NCBI GenBank assembly: GCA_963718195.1
Contig: CAVQYQ010000006.1
Span: forward strand, 806,001-870,000
From: MADRE3 sp963718195
GTDB taxonomy: Bacteria > Desulfobacterota > Desulfobulbia > Desulfobulbales > Desulfocapsaceae
DNA: 64,000 bases
Reading direction: 5' to 3'
The translations under genes and the position numbers were made by a program. Positions 35,239 through 44,103 of this stretch are shown piece by piece. Numbering within the stretch: position 1 is the first letter of the stretch; each line of letters opens with the position of its first letter. The notes below the pieces were generated by a model. The model was not told where the DNA came from. It ran no database searches and saw only the letters and a list, made by a program, of their open reading frames with translations.

Positions 35239-37273
35239 GGTTTGCTCCTTGCACCACGGGCAGGTCGATATTGATGGTAGTGAACTGACCTCGCTCACTC
35301 TGGATACTAATATGGCCACCATTATCCCGAACGAGGCCGTAACTGATACTGAGCCCGAGACCGGTACCTTCACCATTTGGTTTGGTTGAATAAAACGGGT
35401 CAAATACTTTCTCGAGCATATGCGCTTCTATTCCGGTACCAAAATCGGTAATGGCGATCCTGAGAAATGGCGTGTTTCTTCGCTTGATCAGGCTTGTTTT
35501 AAAGGAAATCTTCTTGTCTGGGTGGTTTTTATTATATTTCTGGTTTATAGCGTACCTGCTGTTACTGATGGTATTAAGGACCACCTGTTTAATCTGTGAA
35601 CCATTGCAAAAGGCCAAAGGAAGGTTCTTTGAAAATCTGGTTTCGACACGTATTTCTTCCTTGTGCAATTGATGCTTGACGAGATCAAGACAACTTAACA
35701 GAAGACCCTTTGCATCCACTGGTTCAGGATTTTCTATGCTATGCCGTGAAAAATTGAGCAGATTCCTGACGATTCCCTCAATTCTTCGGCTCTCCGCTTT
35801 AATTTTACGCGTTATCTCATGTCCGGTTTGATTTAATTTGAGATCAGCGAGCATCTGGGCATAATTGAGAATTCCATTTATAGGGTTGTTTATTTCGTGA
35901 GCAACACCGGCCGCGAGTTCTCCAATTGATGCAAGCTGGGATGCTCGAATAGCTTCTGCCTGCAGCCGCTCTTCCTCGGTCATGTCCCGTGCCACGAGCA
36001 AGGTTGCTTTCTCGGAGTCAATTGATCTGGACAATGGGCTGAGAGTCAGGAGGTATTCGCCTCTGAGTCCGTGTAGCGGGGTGTGGAGAATTCTGCTTTT
36101 GCCTCTTTGCAGCAGTGGAAGGAGCGGGCAGTCGTGTTTCTGTGATTCTGTGTTATGCAGTATTTTACAGACAGACTGGCCGATTACCTGATCTCTTGTT
36201 TTACGGGATGCGGTAAATGTTGCATGGTTTGCATCAATGATGGTTCCCGATTCCGAGACGATAAGGGCAGGGTCCTGGATTGTGGAAAAAATGTTTTCCC
36301 ACTTCTCAACAGCCGTGGTGTAGGCCCTGTCTACTGCCAGTTTATCGGTAACATCAAGACCCAGCAGGACCATGCCGACCGTTCCAGTTTCAATGTCAGG
36401 TTTGATTGAACTGTGCCATTCTATGGTGCGACCCTCACCGCTCTTTGTAAGCAAAGGTGCCTGAAATTTGATATTTCGACCATTTTTTTTCAGAAGGGTT
36501 GAAACAATGACCTGGTAGTGCGATCGGGTATCAGGTGGCAGAAGAACATCTACCCAGTAGCGATCGATTACCTCTGCCTCGGTGAATCCGGTAACTCTTT
36601 CTGCTTCTGGGTTGAACCGGGTAATTTGTCCGCAGGGGGTAATCGAAATCATCAATGCCTGGATGGTATCGATGATCTCTGTATTGAAATCACGCTCGGA
36701 TCTGAGCTGCTGCGATATGTCGCAGGCATAGAGTGCAAGCGAGAAGTCCGCAATGGTGCTTTCCAGAAAGTCGATCTCATGAGGGGGAAACCCCTCCGGA
36801 CTGCTCCTATAGATTATCAGAATACCATATTTGCATTCATTGTGGATGAGCGGCCAGGTATTGCTGTATTCGACCCCGTTAAAAACATCCGGGTGTATCA
36901 GCGATAACTCAGGAGTGGTGTGTTGGGAAATGCTCGAGGATCCGCGGTGAAGAATAGATATCGCCTGTTCAGCAAGGGGCGCTGGCAAGCTCACATGGTC
37001 CCGCTGAGCTCTGCTGTGATGTTCTTCTGCGGACCCTGGCCAAATGAGAACCGCATCAGATATTACGTCCTGATCCTTATTGTATCTGCCGACCAGTACG
37101 GCATGGTAGTCACTGTGAAGCAGGAGAATTTCCCCGCACCTGATAATCAGTTCGTCACGACTCTTCCCGTACCACTCTTCACAACCGAGTCTGTTTACGG
37201 CCCGTAGGATTGCAGTGCGACGTATGAGTTGGTTATTGTCACCAGGTAGGGTTAAATCTTCAGGACAGATCAT
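35225..37273 (-). CDS. Soluble GAF/PAS sensor histidine kinase
   Basis: A 682-residue kinase without membrane segments. A GAF-like domain occupies about 40-190, PAS domains about 205-315 and 320-430, then HisKA with H459 in AAGVAHEINNPINGIL and a HATPase_c domain (about 545-675; NTISNSRYAINQ, DFGTGIEAHMLEKVFDPFYSTK, GTGLGLSISYG). AAGGAG precedes the ATG. It is the first gene of a three-gene unit with a membrane PAS protein and an NtrC regulator, so it very likely phosphorylates that regulator. The signal is cytosolic and unknown; redox or metabolite sensing would fit. Confidence 0.93.
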   Translation of the reverse strand: MICPEDLTLPGDNNQLIRRTAILRAVNRLGCEEWYGKSRDELIIRCGEILLLHSDYHAVLVGRYNKDQDVISDAVLIWPGSAEEHHSRAQRDHVSLPAPLAEQAISILHRGSSSISQHTTPELSLIHPDVFNGVEYSNTWPLIHNECKYGILIIYRSSPEGFPPHEIDFLESTIADFSLALYACDISQQLRSERDFNTEIIDTIQALMISITPCGQITRFNPEAERVTGFTEAEVIDRYWVDVLLPPDTRSHYQVIVSTLLKKNGRNIKFQAPLLTKSGEGRTIEWHSSIKPDIETGTVGMVLLGLDVTDKLAVDRAYTTAVEKWENIFSTIQDPALIVSESGTIIDANHATFTASRKTRDQVIGQSVCKILHNTESQKHDCPLLPLLQRGKSRILHTPLHGLRGEYLLTLSPLSRSIDSEKATLLVARDMTEEERLQAEAIRASQLASIGELAAGVAHEINNPINGILNYAQMLADLKLNQTGHEITRKIKAESRRIEGIVRNLLNFSRHSIENPEPVDAKGLLLSCLDLVKHQLHKEEIRVETRFSKNLPLAFCNGSQIKQVVLNTISNSRYAINQKYNKNHPDKKISFKTSLIKRRNTPFLRIAITDFGTGIEAHMLEKVFDPFYSTKPNGEGTGLGLSISYGLVRDNGGHISIQSERGQFTTINIDLPVVQGANHGKL

Positions 37274-37306
37274 GACCGGCTCCTTTCCACACAGGGAATG
37301 AGAATC

Positions 37307-37373
37307 CTACAGTTGTGTGGCAGATGGAACAGTTCTACTCACGTGTACGTCTAATTATACCACACAATTGTAG
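37307..37373. repeat. 14-bp inverted repeat in the kinase leader
   Basis: CTACAGTTGTGTGG (37307-37320) and CCACACAATTGTAG (37360-37373) are inverses with a single mismatch, 39 bp apart. They lie between the possible sigma-54 promoter and the kinase start codon, so they could be an operator or fold in the transcript. Confidence 0.55.
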
Positions 37374-37407
37374 TATTTTCTCTGATCTGGATACTTTCTC
37401 TAAAACA

Positions 37408-37423
37408 TGCAATTAGTGCGCCT
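37408..37423 (-). promoter_or_regulatory. Possible sigma-54 promoter of the kinase operon
   Basis: The minus strand reads AGGCGC-ACTAA-TTGCA, with GG and GC correctly spaced and a perfect TTGCA. The -24 box has one internal departure (GGCGC for GGCAC). The leader to the kinase ATG would be about 125 nt and would include the 14-bp inverted repeat. Autoregulation by the encoded NtrC protein would follow. Confidence 0.45.
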
Positions 37424-37499
37424 GACATGCTGTGGAAGAAGGTTGATCGACTGGGTGGAGCGGGAAACCGTTATTGAGTCATTGTTTTAATCAAAAGAG

Positions 37500-37543
37500 C
37501 TTTCGTGACCTGTTGTTTTGTCAGGAATTGCAGGCCACGAAAG
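37500..37543 (-). terminator. Terminator hairpin after the CBS-ACT gene
   Basis: CTTTCGTGACCTG (37500-37512) pairs with CAGGCCACGAAAG (37531-37543), 12 of 13 bases, around an 18-base loop. It begins 24 bp past the CBS-ACT stop. The T-run is modest on the minus strand (CTCTTTTGA) and better on the plus strand (TATTTTTAGG). Confidence 0.6.
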
Positions 37544-37567
37544 TATTTTTAGGACAACCGTATCTGC

Positions 37568-38245
37568 TCAGACGGTATCTGGCATATACGGGGTCAGGTC
37601 CTTCACATACCTGGTCAAGACCTTGAAGTGGTTCCTGTTCAGGGCAACGACCGCTTTGGGGCCATCTTCTCCGGACAACCTGATGACCAGCTGGTGAATT
37701 CCCGGATATTTGCGAACCGGCCAGGCAAAAAGACTCTGAATATTGACGTCATGATCCTTTAAGACCGCGGTGACCTCTGCCAGTTTGCCGATGCGATCAT
37801 TCACCAGGACACTGATCCGCACAGAATCTTCATGCATACCAAGGGCCTCCAACAACACTCCCATGACATCTGTACTGGTAATGATCCCGACCAGCTCACC
37901 CTGTTCCATGACCGGCAGAGAGCTGATGTTGTTGGTCTGCATGATATAGGCTGCCCGCTCAATTGTGGTGTCCGGTGTCACGGTAACCACGGTTTTGACC
38001 ATGATCATTTTCACCAGGATTTTCTCAAGGAGATAGCCCAGCTCGTTCTTGCTCAACGTTGTTGCCGGTGAAGCCCAGTTCTGTTTGAGGTCTCGGTCCG
38101 AGAGGATACCGACAAGTTTTCCCTGGTTATTTACCACAAGAAGGTGATCTATATCTTTACTCTCGATAAGTTCTCTTGCCTCTACCAAGGTCGCATCAGG
38201 AGTTGTGGTGACGAGATTGGTGTGCATGATTCTGCCGATATACAT
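37568..38245 (-). CDS. CBS-pair and ACT-domain regulatory protein (AcuB-like)
   Basis: A 225-residue cytosolic protein with two CBS motifs (about 6-60 and 80-135; DHLLVVNNQGKLVGILSDRD and SSLPVMEQGELVGIITSTD) and a C-terminal ACT domain (about 143-220; DRIGKLAEVTAVLKDHDVNI). CBS pairs bind adenylates and ACT domains bind amino acids. It is divergent from iorA, and another stand-alone ACT protein lies within the ior-paaK operon, which suggests that it senses amino acid or energy state for that pathway. AAGGAG precedes the ATG. Confidence 0.88.
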   Translation of the reverse strand: MYIGRIMHTNLVTTTPDATLVEARELIESKDIDHLLVVNNQGKLVGILSDRDLKQNWASPATTLSKNELGYLLEKILVKMIMVKTVVTVTPDTTIERAAYIMQTNNISSLPVMEQGELVGIITSTDVMGVLLEALGMHEDSVRISVLVNDRIGKLAEVTAVLKDHDVNIQSLFAWPVRKYPGIHQLVIRLSGEDGPKAVVALNRNHFKVLTRYVKDLTPYMPDTV

Positions 38246-38557
38246 AGCTCTTCTCCTTAGATCTGAACGTATGAAAATGAAAGAAATACTGTCTCTTTGG
38301 TCTCACTATAAGGCAAGTGCTGCCGGATTGAAACGGAATTGTCAGTTAACACTCTATAATGAATGGAAAATGACCTGGATCATTGAATCTCTTAGCCAAT
38401 AGAACGGAAGCTTGTGGTCAGCAGAGACCCGGTAGAAAAAATGCTTGCTTGAGAAGCTGATTTAGGAGTAATGTCATCTGTTATCTTAAAAGCGGCCGTT
38501 ACACGGTCAAATATTGCAACCCACGGTTTTCCGTGGAAAGAAATGATAGCAGGGAAT
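38246..38557. other. Divergent regulatory region between CBS-ACT and iorA
   Basis: These 312 bp should hold both divergent promoters. A TATAAT hexamer is visible on the plus strand near 38350 but without a well-spaced -35 box. I see no clear operator. The iorA frame is open back to 38471, but that segment lacks family similarity. Confidence 0.4.
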
Positions 38558-40378
38558 ATGACAGCTAAATTAAACGAAAATACCTTTTGGATGTCCGGAA
38601 ATGAAGCGATTGCTCTGGGCGCATTTGAAGCTGGAGTATCTGTCGCCTCAGGATACCCGGGCACTCCTTCAACAGAAATAATGGAGAATCTCGCCACATA
38701 TGATGGGGTTTATACCGAATGGGCTCCGAATGAAAAAGTGGGACTGGAGGTTGCAATCGGTGCATCATTTGCCGGGGTGCGAGCCCTGGCGACGATGAAG
38801 CACGTTGGTCTCAATGTTGCTGCAGATCCTCTCTTTACTGCTTCATATACGGGAGGAAGAGGGGGGCTGGTCATACTGACGGCAGATGATCCCGATATGC
38901 ACTCCTCCCAGAATGAGCAGGATAACAGAAACTATGCACTGGCCGCCAAGATGCCGATGCTGGAACCTTCTGACCCGGCGGAGGCAAAGGAGTTTCTGAA
39001 AATCGCCTTCCAACTCAGTGAGGAGTTCGATACTCCGGTGCTGGTCAGAATTACTACCAGAATCGCTCATGTCAAGGGTGTTGTCCAGAGAGGTGACCGG
39101 GTCGATGCCGTTGTTTCGCCTGAGATCGAAAAGCATCCGGAAAAATTTGTTATGCTGCCGGCAATGGCACGTCGGCGAAGAGTTTTTGTTGAAGAGCGGA
39201 TGACGCGCTGCGCTGAGCTTGCTGAAACCAGTGACCTGAATGTGGTAGAAAATGGTGATACAAAACGAGGCTTTATAACCTCTGGGGTCTCCTATCTCTA
39301 CGTAAAAGAAGCGTTCCCGGAGGCTTCGGTGCTAAAACTTGGTATGTGCTGGCCTCTGCCGGAAAATAAGATCAGGGCCTTTGCAGACTCTGTTGATTCA
39401 CTGCATGTGGTGGAAGAACTTGATCCTTTTCTGGAAACCCGTTTAAAAGCCTGGGGCATTGAATGTCACGGGAAAGACAACATTCCGGCCATAGGTGAAC
39501 TCAATACCGCCATCGTCCGCGACAGTATTGACCCGTCTCGAAGCAAGAAGGACATTTTTGAGCCGGTCGAACTACCGATGAGGCCCCCGAATATGTGCGC
39601 CGGCTGTCCCCATCGAGGCATCTTTTTTAACCTTTCCAGGATGAAGCTGTTCGTGTCCGGTGATATCGGCTGTTATACCCTTGGATTCCTGCCCCCTCTG
39701 AATGCAATGGATTCGACAGTGTGCATGGGGGCATCGATCCCCATGGCCCATGGAATGGAAAAGGCTCTTGGAGAAGGGTCTCATGACAAGGTCGTGTCAG
39801 TTATCGGGGATTCCACCTTTGTTCATTCGGGGATCACCGGCCTGATTAATTCGGTTTACAACAAGTCTGCCGCAACGCTGATAATTCTTGATAACCGCAT
39901 AACGGCAATGACCGGCCAGCAGCCCAATCCTGCGTCAGGGAACACCATACGGGGTGACGTTTCCCAGTCACTCGACCTGGAAGCCCTTTGTCGCGCCGTC
40001 GGGGTTAAACATGTCAGGACTGTTAATCCCCACGAGGTTCCGGAGTGTCGAAAGGTTATCAAGGAGGAGGTGGCACGGGACGAGATGTCGGTTATCATCT
40101 CTGTTGCCCCTTGCGTTTTACTGCCCGAGATGAAACTGCGTAAACCTGTCTCTTATTTTACCAACATCGACAATTGTGTCGGCTGTACCTCCTGTATCAG
40201 GCTTGGATGCCCGGCAATCAGCTGGACACCATTTGCAGAGGGAGAAGCCGAAGCAAAGGGATACAAAAAGAGCCAGAAAGGATATTCCAAGATAGATGAG
40301 GTGCTGTGCAATGATTGCGGTCAGTGCGCCTCTCTGTGTAAATTTAATGCGATTACCAGGGGGGAAGGAAAAAAATGA
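38558..40378 (+). CDS. iorA: Indolepyruvate:ferredoxin oxidoreductase, alpha subunit
   Basis: A 606-residue thiamine-diphosphate enzyme that oxidatively decarboxylates aryl pyruvates to aryl-acetyl-CoA, reducing ferredoxin. The N-terminal pyrimidine-binding part has MSGNEAIALGAFEAG and SGYPGTPSTEI. The middle has MCAGCPHRG and the TPP motif GDIGCYTLG ... GDSTFVHSGITG. The C-terminus carries two [4Fe-4S] motifs, CVGCTSCIRLGCP and CNDCGQCASLC. ATG 38558 is chosen by family alignment with AGGG upstream; an in-frame ATG at 38471 would add 29 atypical residues. The stop overlaps iorB (ATGA). Confidence 0.95.
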   Translation: MTAKLNENTFWMSGNEAIALGAFEAGVSVASGYPGTPSTEIMENLATYDGVYTEWAPNEKVGLEVAIGASFAGVRALATMKHVGLNVAADPLFTASYTGGRGGLVILTADDPDMHSSQNEQDNRNYALAAKMPMLEPSDPAEAKEFLKIAFQLSEEFDTPVLVRITTRIAHVKGVVQRGDRVDAVVSPEIEKHPEKFVMLPAMARRRRVFVEERMTRCAELAETSDLNVVENGDTKRGFITSGVSYLYVKEAFPEASVLKLGMCWPLPENKIRAFADSVDSLHVVEELDPFLETRLKAWGIECHGKDNIPAIGELNTAIVRDSIDPSRSKKDIFEPVELPMRPPNMCAGCPHRGIFFNLSRMKLFVSGDIGCYTLGFLPPLNAMDSTVCMGASIPMAHGMEKALGEGSHDKVVSVIGDSTFVHSGITGLINSVYNKSAATLIILDNRITAMTGQQPNPASGNTIRGDVSQSLDLEALCRAVGVKHVRTVNPHEVPECRKVIKEEVARDEMSVIISVAPCVLLPEMKLRKPVSYFTNIDNCVGCTSCIRLGCPAISWTPFAEGEAEAKGYKKSQKGYSKIDEVLCNDCGQCASLCKFNAITRGEGKK

Positions 40379-40959
40379 ATGATATAAAAAATATCCTGTT
40401 TTCAGGGGTCGGTGGCCAGGGTATCCTGCTGGCCAGTGAGCTGACTGCAGCCAGCCTGCTCTCGGCTGGGTATGATGTGAAAAAAAGTGAAGTTCATGGA
40501 ATGGCCCAGCGAGGCGGCTCTGTTACCGCCCAGCTTCGCTATGGAGCACGAGTTTACTCACCGCTGATCGATCCCGGCGGTGCTGATATCCAGATGGCCT
40601 TTGAGGAGATGGAGGCTGTCAGGTATCTGCCGTACCTGCATCAGGGCAGTGTTGTAATCGTCAATACCCAGCATATCCTGCCCCCTTCAGTGGCGACAGG
40701 TCAGGCAATCTATCCCGCAAATGTGCTGGATGAACTGGTGAAACGAGATATCCAGGTTATTGCTGTCGACGCGTTTTCAATCGCCAAGCAGGCGGGCGAG
40801 GTACGAACGGCAAACGTCGCCCTGGTCGGTGCCTTGTCGGTACACTTGCCTGTTGATCAAACTGTCTTTGAAGAGATTATAGAAGCGCGTGTTCCCGAGC
40901 GTTTTCGGGCAGAAAATATGAAAGCTTTCGCAGCCGGAAGAGAGGCCGGTAATCAATAG
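40375..40959 (+). CDS. iorB: Indolepyruvate:ferredoxin oxidoreductase, beta subunit
   Basis: A 194-residue gamma-type 2-oxoacid oxidoreductase subunit. The family motif is FSGVGGQGILLASE at 9-22, followed by KSEVHGMAQRGGSV and NVALVGAL. Its ATG overlaps the iorA stop, which ensures 1:1 expression. Together IorA and IorB degrade the transamination products of Trp, Phe and Tyr. The downstream CoA ligases complete an aromatic amino acid/aryl acetate module. Confidence 0.95.
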   Translation: MNDIKNILFSGVGGQGILLASELTAASLLSAGYDVKKSEVHGMAQRGGSVTAQLRYGARVYSPLIDPGGADIQMAFEEMEAVRYLPYLHQGSVVIVNTQHILPPSVATGQAIYPANVLDELVKRDIQVIAVDAFSIAKQAGEVRTANVALVGALSVHLPVDQTVFEEIIEARVPERFRAENMKAFAAGREAGNQ

Positions 40960-40981
40960 CATTCCCCAAGGAGAAGAGATA

Positions 40982-42292
40982 ATGAGCACCATCTACTGGG
41001 AAGAGGAGATAGAAACACTGCCACGTATCGGCCTGGAGTCTGTTCAGCTCAAGCGCTTGCAGAAACTGATATCACGGGTCTACAAAACAGTCGAACCATA
41101 CCGGAAAAAGATGGATGGTGCAGGGATCAGGCCGGAAGATATAAGAAGCCTGAATGATCTGCAGAAACTGCCGTTTACCATAAAAGATGATCTCAGGGAT
41201 AATTATCCGTTTGGCATGTTCACTGTTCCGCTTGATGATGTGGTACGGGTGCACGCCTCATCCGGAACGACTGGAAAACCAACGGTCGTTGGCTATACAC
41301 GAAAGGATATCGGAACCTGGGCCGGCTTGATGGCCAGGGCATTGTCATGCGGGGGTGCGACCCGCGGGGACATGGTGCACAATGCCTATGGCTATGGCCT
41401 GTTCACCGGGGGGCTGGGTGCCCACTATGGTGCAGAAAAGCTGGGTGCCACGGTGATTCCGGTGTCGGGAGGGAACACCAAACGTCAGATCACTATCATG
41501 CAGGATTTTGGTTCGACGGTCCTGCTGTCGACCCCTTCCTATGCCCTGAATCTTGCAGAGACCATGGAAAGCCTCGGTGTAGCGCCGGAGAGCCTCTCCC
41601 TGCGAGTGGGCATCTTCGGGGCTGAACCCTGGAGTGAAAACATGCGGGAAGAGGTGGAGCGTAAGCTGAACCTGAAGGCGATCGATATTTACGGCCTCTC
41701 TGAAGTTATCGGGCCAGGCGTGGCCATGGAATGTTTGAAGAGCTCTGGCGGAATGCATATCTTCGAAGATCATTTTCTGCCGGAAATTATCGACCCCGAC
41801 AGCGGTGACGTGTTGCCTCCGGGAGAAAAAGGGGAGCTGGTATTTACCACGCTGACAAAAGAAGCGTTTCCTGTTATCCGTTATCGTACCAAAGATATTT
41901 CCAGTCTCCACTATGAAACGTGTGAATGCGGCAGGACGCTGGTTCGAATGGGAAAAGTGACCGGCCGTACTGACGATATGCTGATCATCAGGGGAGTGAA
42001 TGTCTTCCCGTCCCAGATTGAACACGTGCTGATGGGCGTTGAGGGCGTCGAACCTCATTACCAGATTATTGTCGAGCGCGAGGGGTCCATGGACGTGATG
42101 TCTGTCGAGGTTGAGGTGAGTGATTCAGTCTTTTCTGACGAGATCAAAAAACTGGAGCAGCTGACGAAACGACTCACCAGGGATATCAAGGACATCCTCG
42201 GTGTTACCTGTAGGGTTAAGCTGGTCAATCCTCGCTCTATTCAGAGAAGCGAAGGAAAGGCACAGCGGGTTATTGATAACCGTAAAATTTAG
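40982..42292 (+). CDS. paaK: Phenylacetate-CoA ligase (first copy)
   Basis: A 436-residue AMP-forming ligase. Key segments are ASSGTTGKPTVVGYT (ATP/AMP binding), YGLFTGGLGAHYGAEKLGA, IFGAEPWSE, YGLSEVIGPG, YRTKDIS and GRTDDMLIIRGVNVFPSQIE. The length is typical of PaaK. Two such genes flank an ACT-domain gene downstream of iorAB. By analogy with fermentative and sulfate-reducing anaerobes they interconvert aryl acetates and aryl-acetyl-CoA, with ATP recovery possible in the reverse direction. GGAGAAGAGATA precedes the ATG. Confidence 0.94.
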   Translation: MSTIYWEEEIETLPRIGLESVQLKRLQKLISRVYKTVEPYRKKMDGAGIRPEDIRSLNDLQKLPFTIKDDLRDNYPFGMFTVPLDDVVRVHASSGTTGKPTVVGYTRKDIGTWAGLMARALSCGGATRGDMVHNAYGYGLFTGGLGAHYGAEKLGATVIPVSGGNTKRQITIMQDFGSTVLLSTPSYALNLAETMESLGVAPESLSLRVGIFGAEPWSENMREEVERKLNLKAIDIYGLSEVIGPGVAMECLKSSGGMHIFEDHFLPEIIDPDSGDVLPPGEKGELVFTTLTKEAFPVIRYRTKDISSLHYETCECGRTLVRMGKVTGRTDDMLIIRGVNVFPSQIEHVLMGVEGVEPHYQIIVEREGSMDVMSVEVEVSDSVFSDEIKKLEQLTKRLTRDIKDILGVTCRVKLVNPRSIQRSEGKAQRVIDNRKI

Positions 42293-42307
42293 ATTCGGGA
42301 GGAGAAC

Positions 42308-42739
42308 ATGCGCGTAGAACAAATCGCAGTATTTCTGGAGAACAAGTCCGGGCGGCTGGCCGAGATAACCGCAATTCTTGCCGATAACAATATCAATATT
42401 CGGGCCCTGTCGGTTGCCGATACTGCCGATTTCGGTATTCTTCGCCTGATCGTTGACCAGGTGGCAGAGGCCGAAAAGGTTTTACGGGACAATGGGTTCA
42501 CCGTTGGCAAGACAACGGTTATTGCCGTTGAGGTGCCGGACAGGACAGGAGGGTTGGCAACAGTTCTTAAATGTATCGAAAAACAGGGACTTAATGTTGA
42601 ATACATGTATGCCTTTGTCAACAAGACGGGTGAGAATGCGGTCCTTATTTTCAGGTTTGATGAGATGGATCAGGCAATAAAATCGCTTCAGGAAGATGGT
42701 TTCACCATCCTGGAGAGCAAGCAGATTTACAGTTTATAA
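42308..42739 (+). CDS. Tandem ACT-domain protein
   Basis: A 143-residue protein made of two ACT domains (about 1-70, ENKSGRLAEITAILADNNIN; and 72-140, PDRTGGLATVLKCIEKQGLN). This is the stand-alone form often found with paaK/iorAB and thought to bind an aromatic amino acid. GGGAGGAG lies directly upstream. Sitting between the two ligase genes, it may control enzyme activity or sense phenylalanine/tyrosine; this is inference. Confidence 0.9.
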   Translation: MRVEQIAVFLENKSGRLAEITAILADNNINIRALSVADTADFGILRLIVDQVAEAEKVLRDNGFTVGKTTVIAVEVPDRTGGLATVLKCIEKQGLNVEYMYAFVNKTGENAVLIFRFDEMDQAIKSLQEDGFTILESKQIYSL

Positions 42740-42797
42740 ATTCAGAAGTTGTGCTCTTTTGTTGCGTCGAGCGTGTCAGAGGGAGAAGTGAGAGAGA

Positions 42798-44093
42798 ATG
42801 GTCTGGGATACAAACGAAAATATGACCAGGGCAGACCTGGAACAACTGCAGATGGAACGGCTCAAGTCAACCCTTTACCGGGTAAAAACTCATGTGCCGT
42901 TTTACCGGAACAAGTTTTCAAGCCTGAAGATTGATGTCGATTCTTTCACCTCACCTGATGAAATTGCTATACTGCCGTTCACCACCAAGCAGGATCTTCG
43001 TGACAATTATCCCTACGGCATGTTTGCGGTTCCATTACGAGAAATTGTCAGAATTCACTCATCATCTGGAACCACCGGAATGGCGACCGTTGTGGGGTAT
43101 ACCAGAAATGATGTAGATACCTGGTCGAACCTGGTTGCCCGTATCCTGACTGCAGCCGGTGTCAGCAAAGAAGATGTGATCCAGATTGCCTTTGGATACG
43201 GCCTGTTTACCGGTGGTTTTGGATTACATTACGGTGCTGAAAAACTTGGTGCCTCAGTTATTCCTATTTCGGCGGGGAATACCAGGCGGCAAATCCAGAT
43301 TATGCAGGATTTCAAGACGACGGCACTGGTTTGCACCCCATCATATGCACTGAAGATGGCCGATGTGATGATGGATCTGGGAATAAATCCGAACGGACTT
43401 TCCCTGAGGTATGGTCTTTTTGGCGCCGAGCCGTGGTCTGAAAAGATGAGAGATGAAATCAGTGAGCGTCTCGGTATTGTCGCTACTGACAACTATGGTC
43501 TTTCGGAGGTCATGGGACCCGGGGTTGCCGGAGAGTGCCAGGAATGTAATGGTCTCCATGTCAATGAAGATCATTTCCTGGTGGAAATACTTGATCCTGA
43601 CACACTGGATCCCGTTGAACCGGGAGAGGTGGGGGAACTGGTTATCACCACCTTGACGAAAGAGGCCTTCCCGGTAATACGCTACCGGACCAGGGACCTG
43701 ACCCGGCTGATCACGGAACCGTGTCCATGTGGCAGGACACTTCATCGAATCCAGCGCATTATGGGAAGAACCGATGATATGCTGATCGTCAAGGGGGTCA
43801 ATGTCTTTCCGACCCAGATTGAAGCGGTACTCTTCGACATAGAGGGAACGCAGCCCCACTACAACCTGATTGTTGAACGGGAAAACAACGAGGACAAGGT
43901 CACGGTCCTGGTGGAAGTGGTCGAGTCGATTTTTTTCGACCAGATGAAAAAACAGCGGACCATGGTTGACCAGATCAAGAAGCGGCTGGCAGCAGAACTC
44001 GGGGTCGGGGTCAATGTTCGGCTGGTCGAGGAGAGAAGCCTTGAACGGTACAACGGTAAGAGCAGTCGGGTCATCGATAAGCGAGAATTGTAA
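42798..44093 (+). CDS. paaK: Phenylacetate-CoA ligase (second copy)
   Basis: A 431-residue paralogue of the ligase at 40982. It shares SSSGTTGMATVVGYT, YGLFTGGFGLHYGAEKLGA, LFGAEPWSEKM, YGLSEVMGPG and GRTDDMLIVKGVNVFPTQIE. The two differ through much of the rest, so they are old duplicates and may differ in substrate (phenyl- versus indole- or hydroxyphenylacetate). The ligases are separated by the ACT gene and followed by rph after 10 bp. Confidence 0.94.
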   Translation: MVWDTNENMTRADLEQLQMERLKSTLYRVKTHVPFYRNKFSSLKIDVDSFTSPDEIAILPFTTKQDLRDNYPYGMFAVPLREIVRIHSSSGTTGMATVVGYTRNDVDTWSNLVARILTAAGVSKEDVIQIAFGYGLFTGGFGLHYGAEKLGASVIPISAGNTRRQIQIMQDFKTTALVCTPSYALKMADVMMDLGINPNGLSLRYGLFGAEPWSEKMRDEISERLGIVATDNYGLSEVMGPGVAGECQECNGLHVNEDHFLVEILDPDTLDPVEPGEVGELVITTLTKEAFPVIRYRTRDLTRLITEPCPCGRTLHRIQRIMGRTDDMLIVKGVNVFPTQIEAVLFDIEGTQPHYNLIVERENNEDKVTVLVEVVESIFFDQMKKQRTMVDQIKKRLAAELGVGVNVRLVEERSLERYNGKSSRVIDKREL

Positions 44094-44103
44094 TTTAACC
44101 TGA

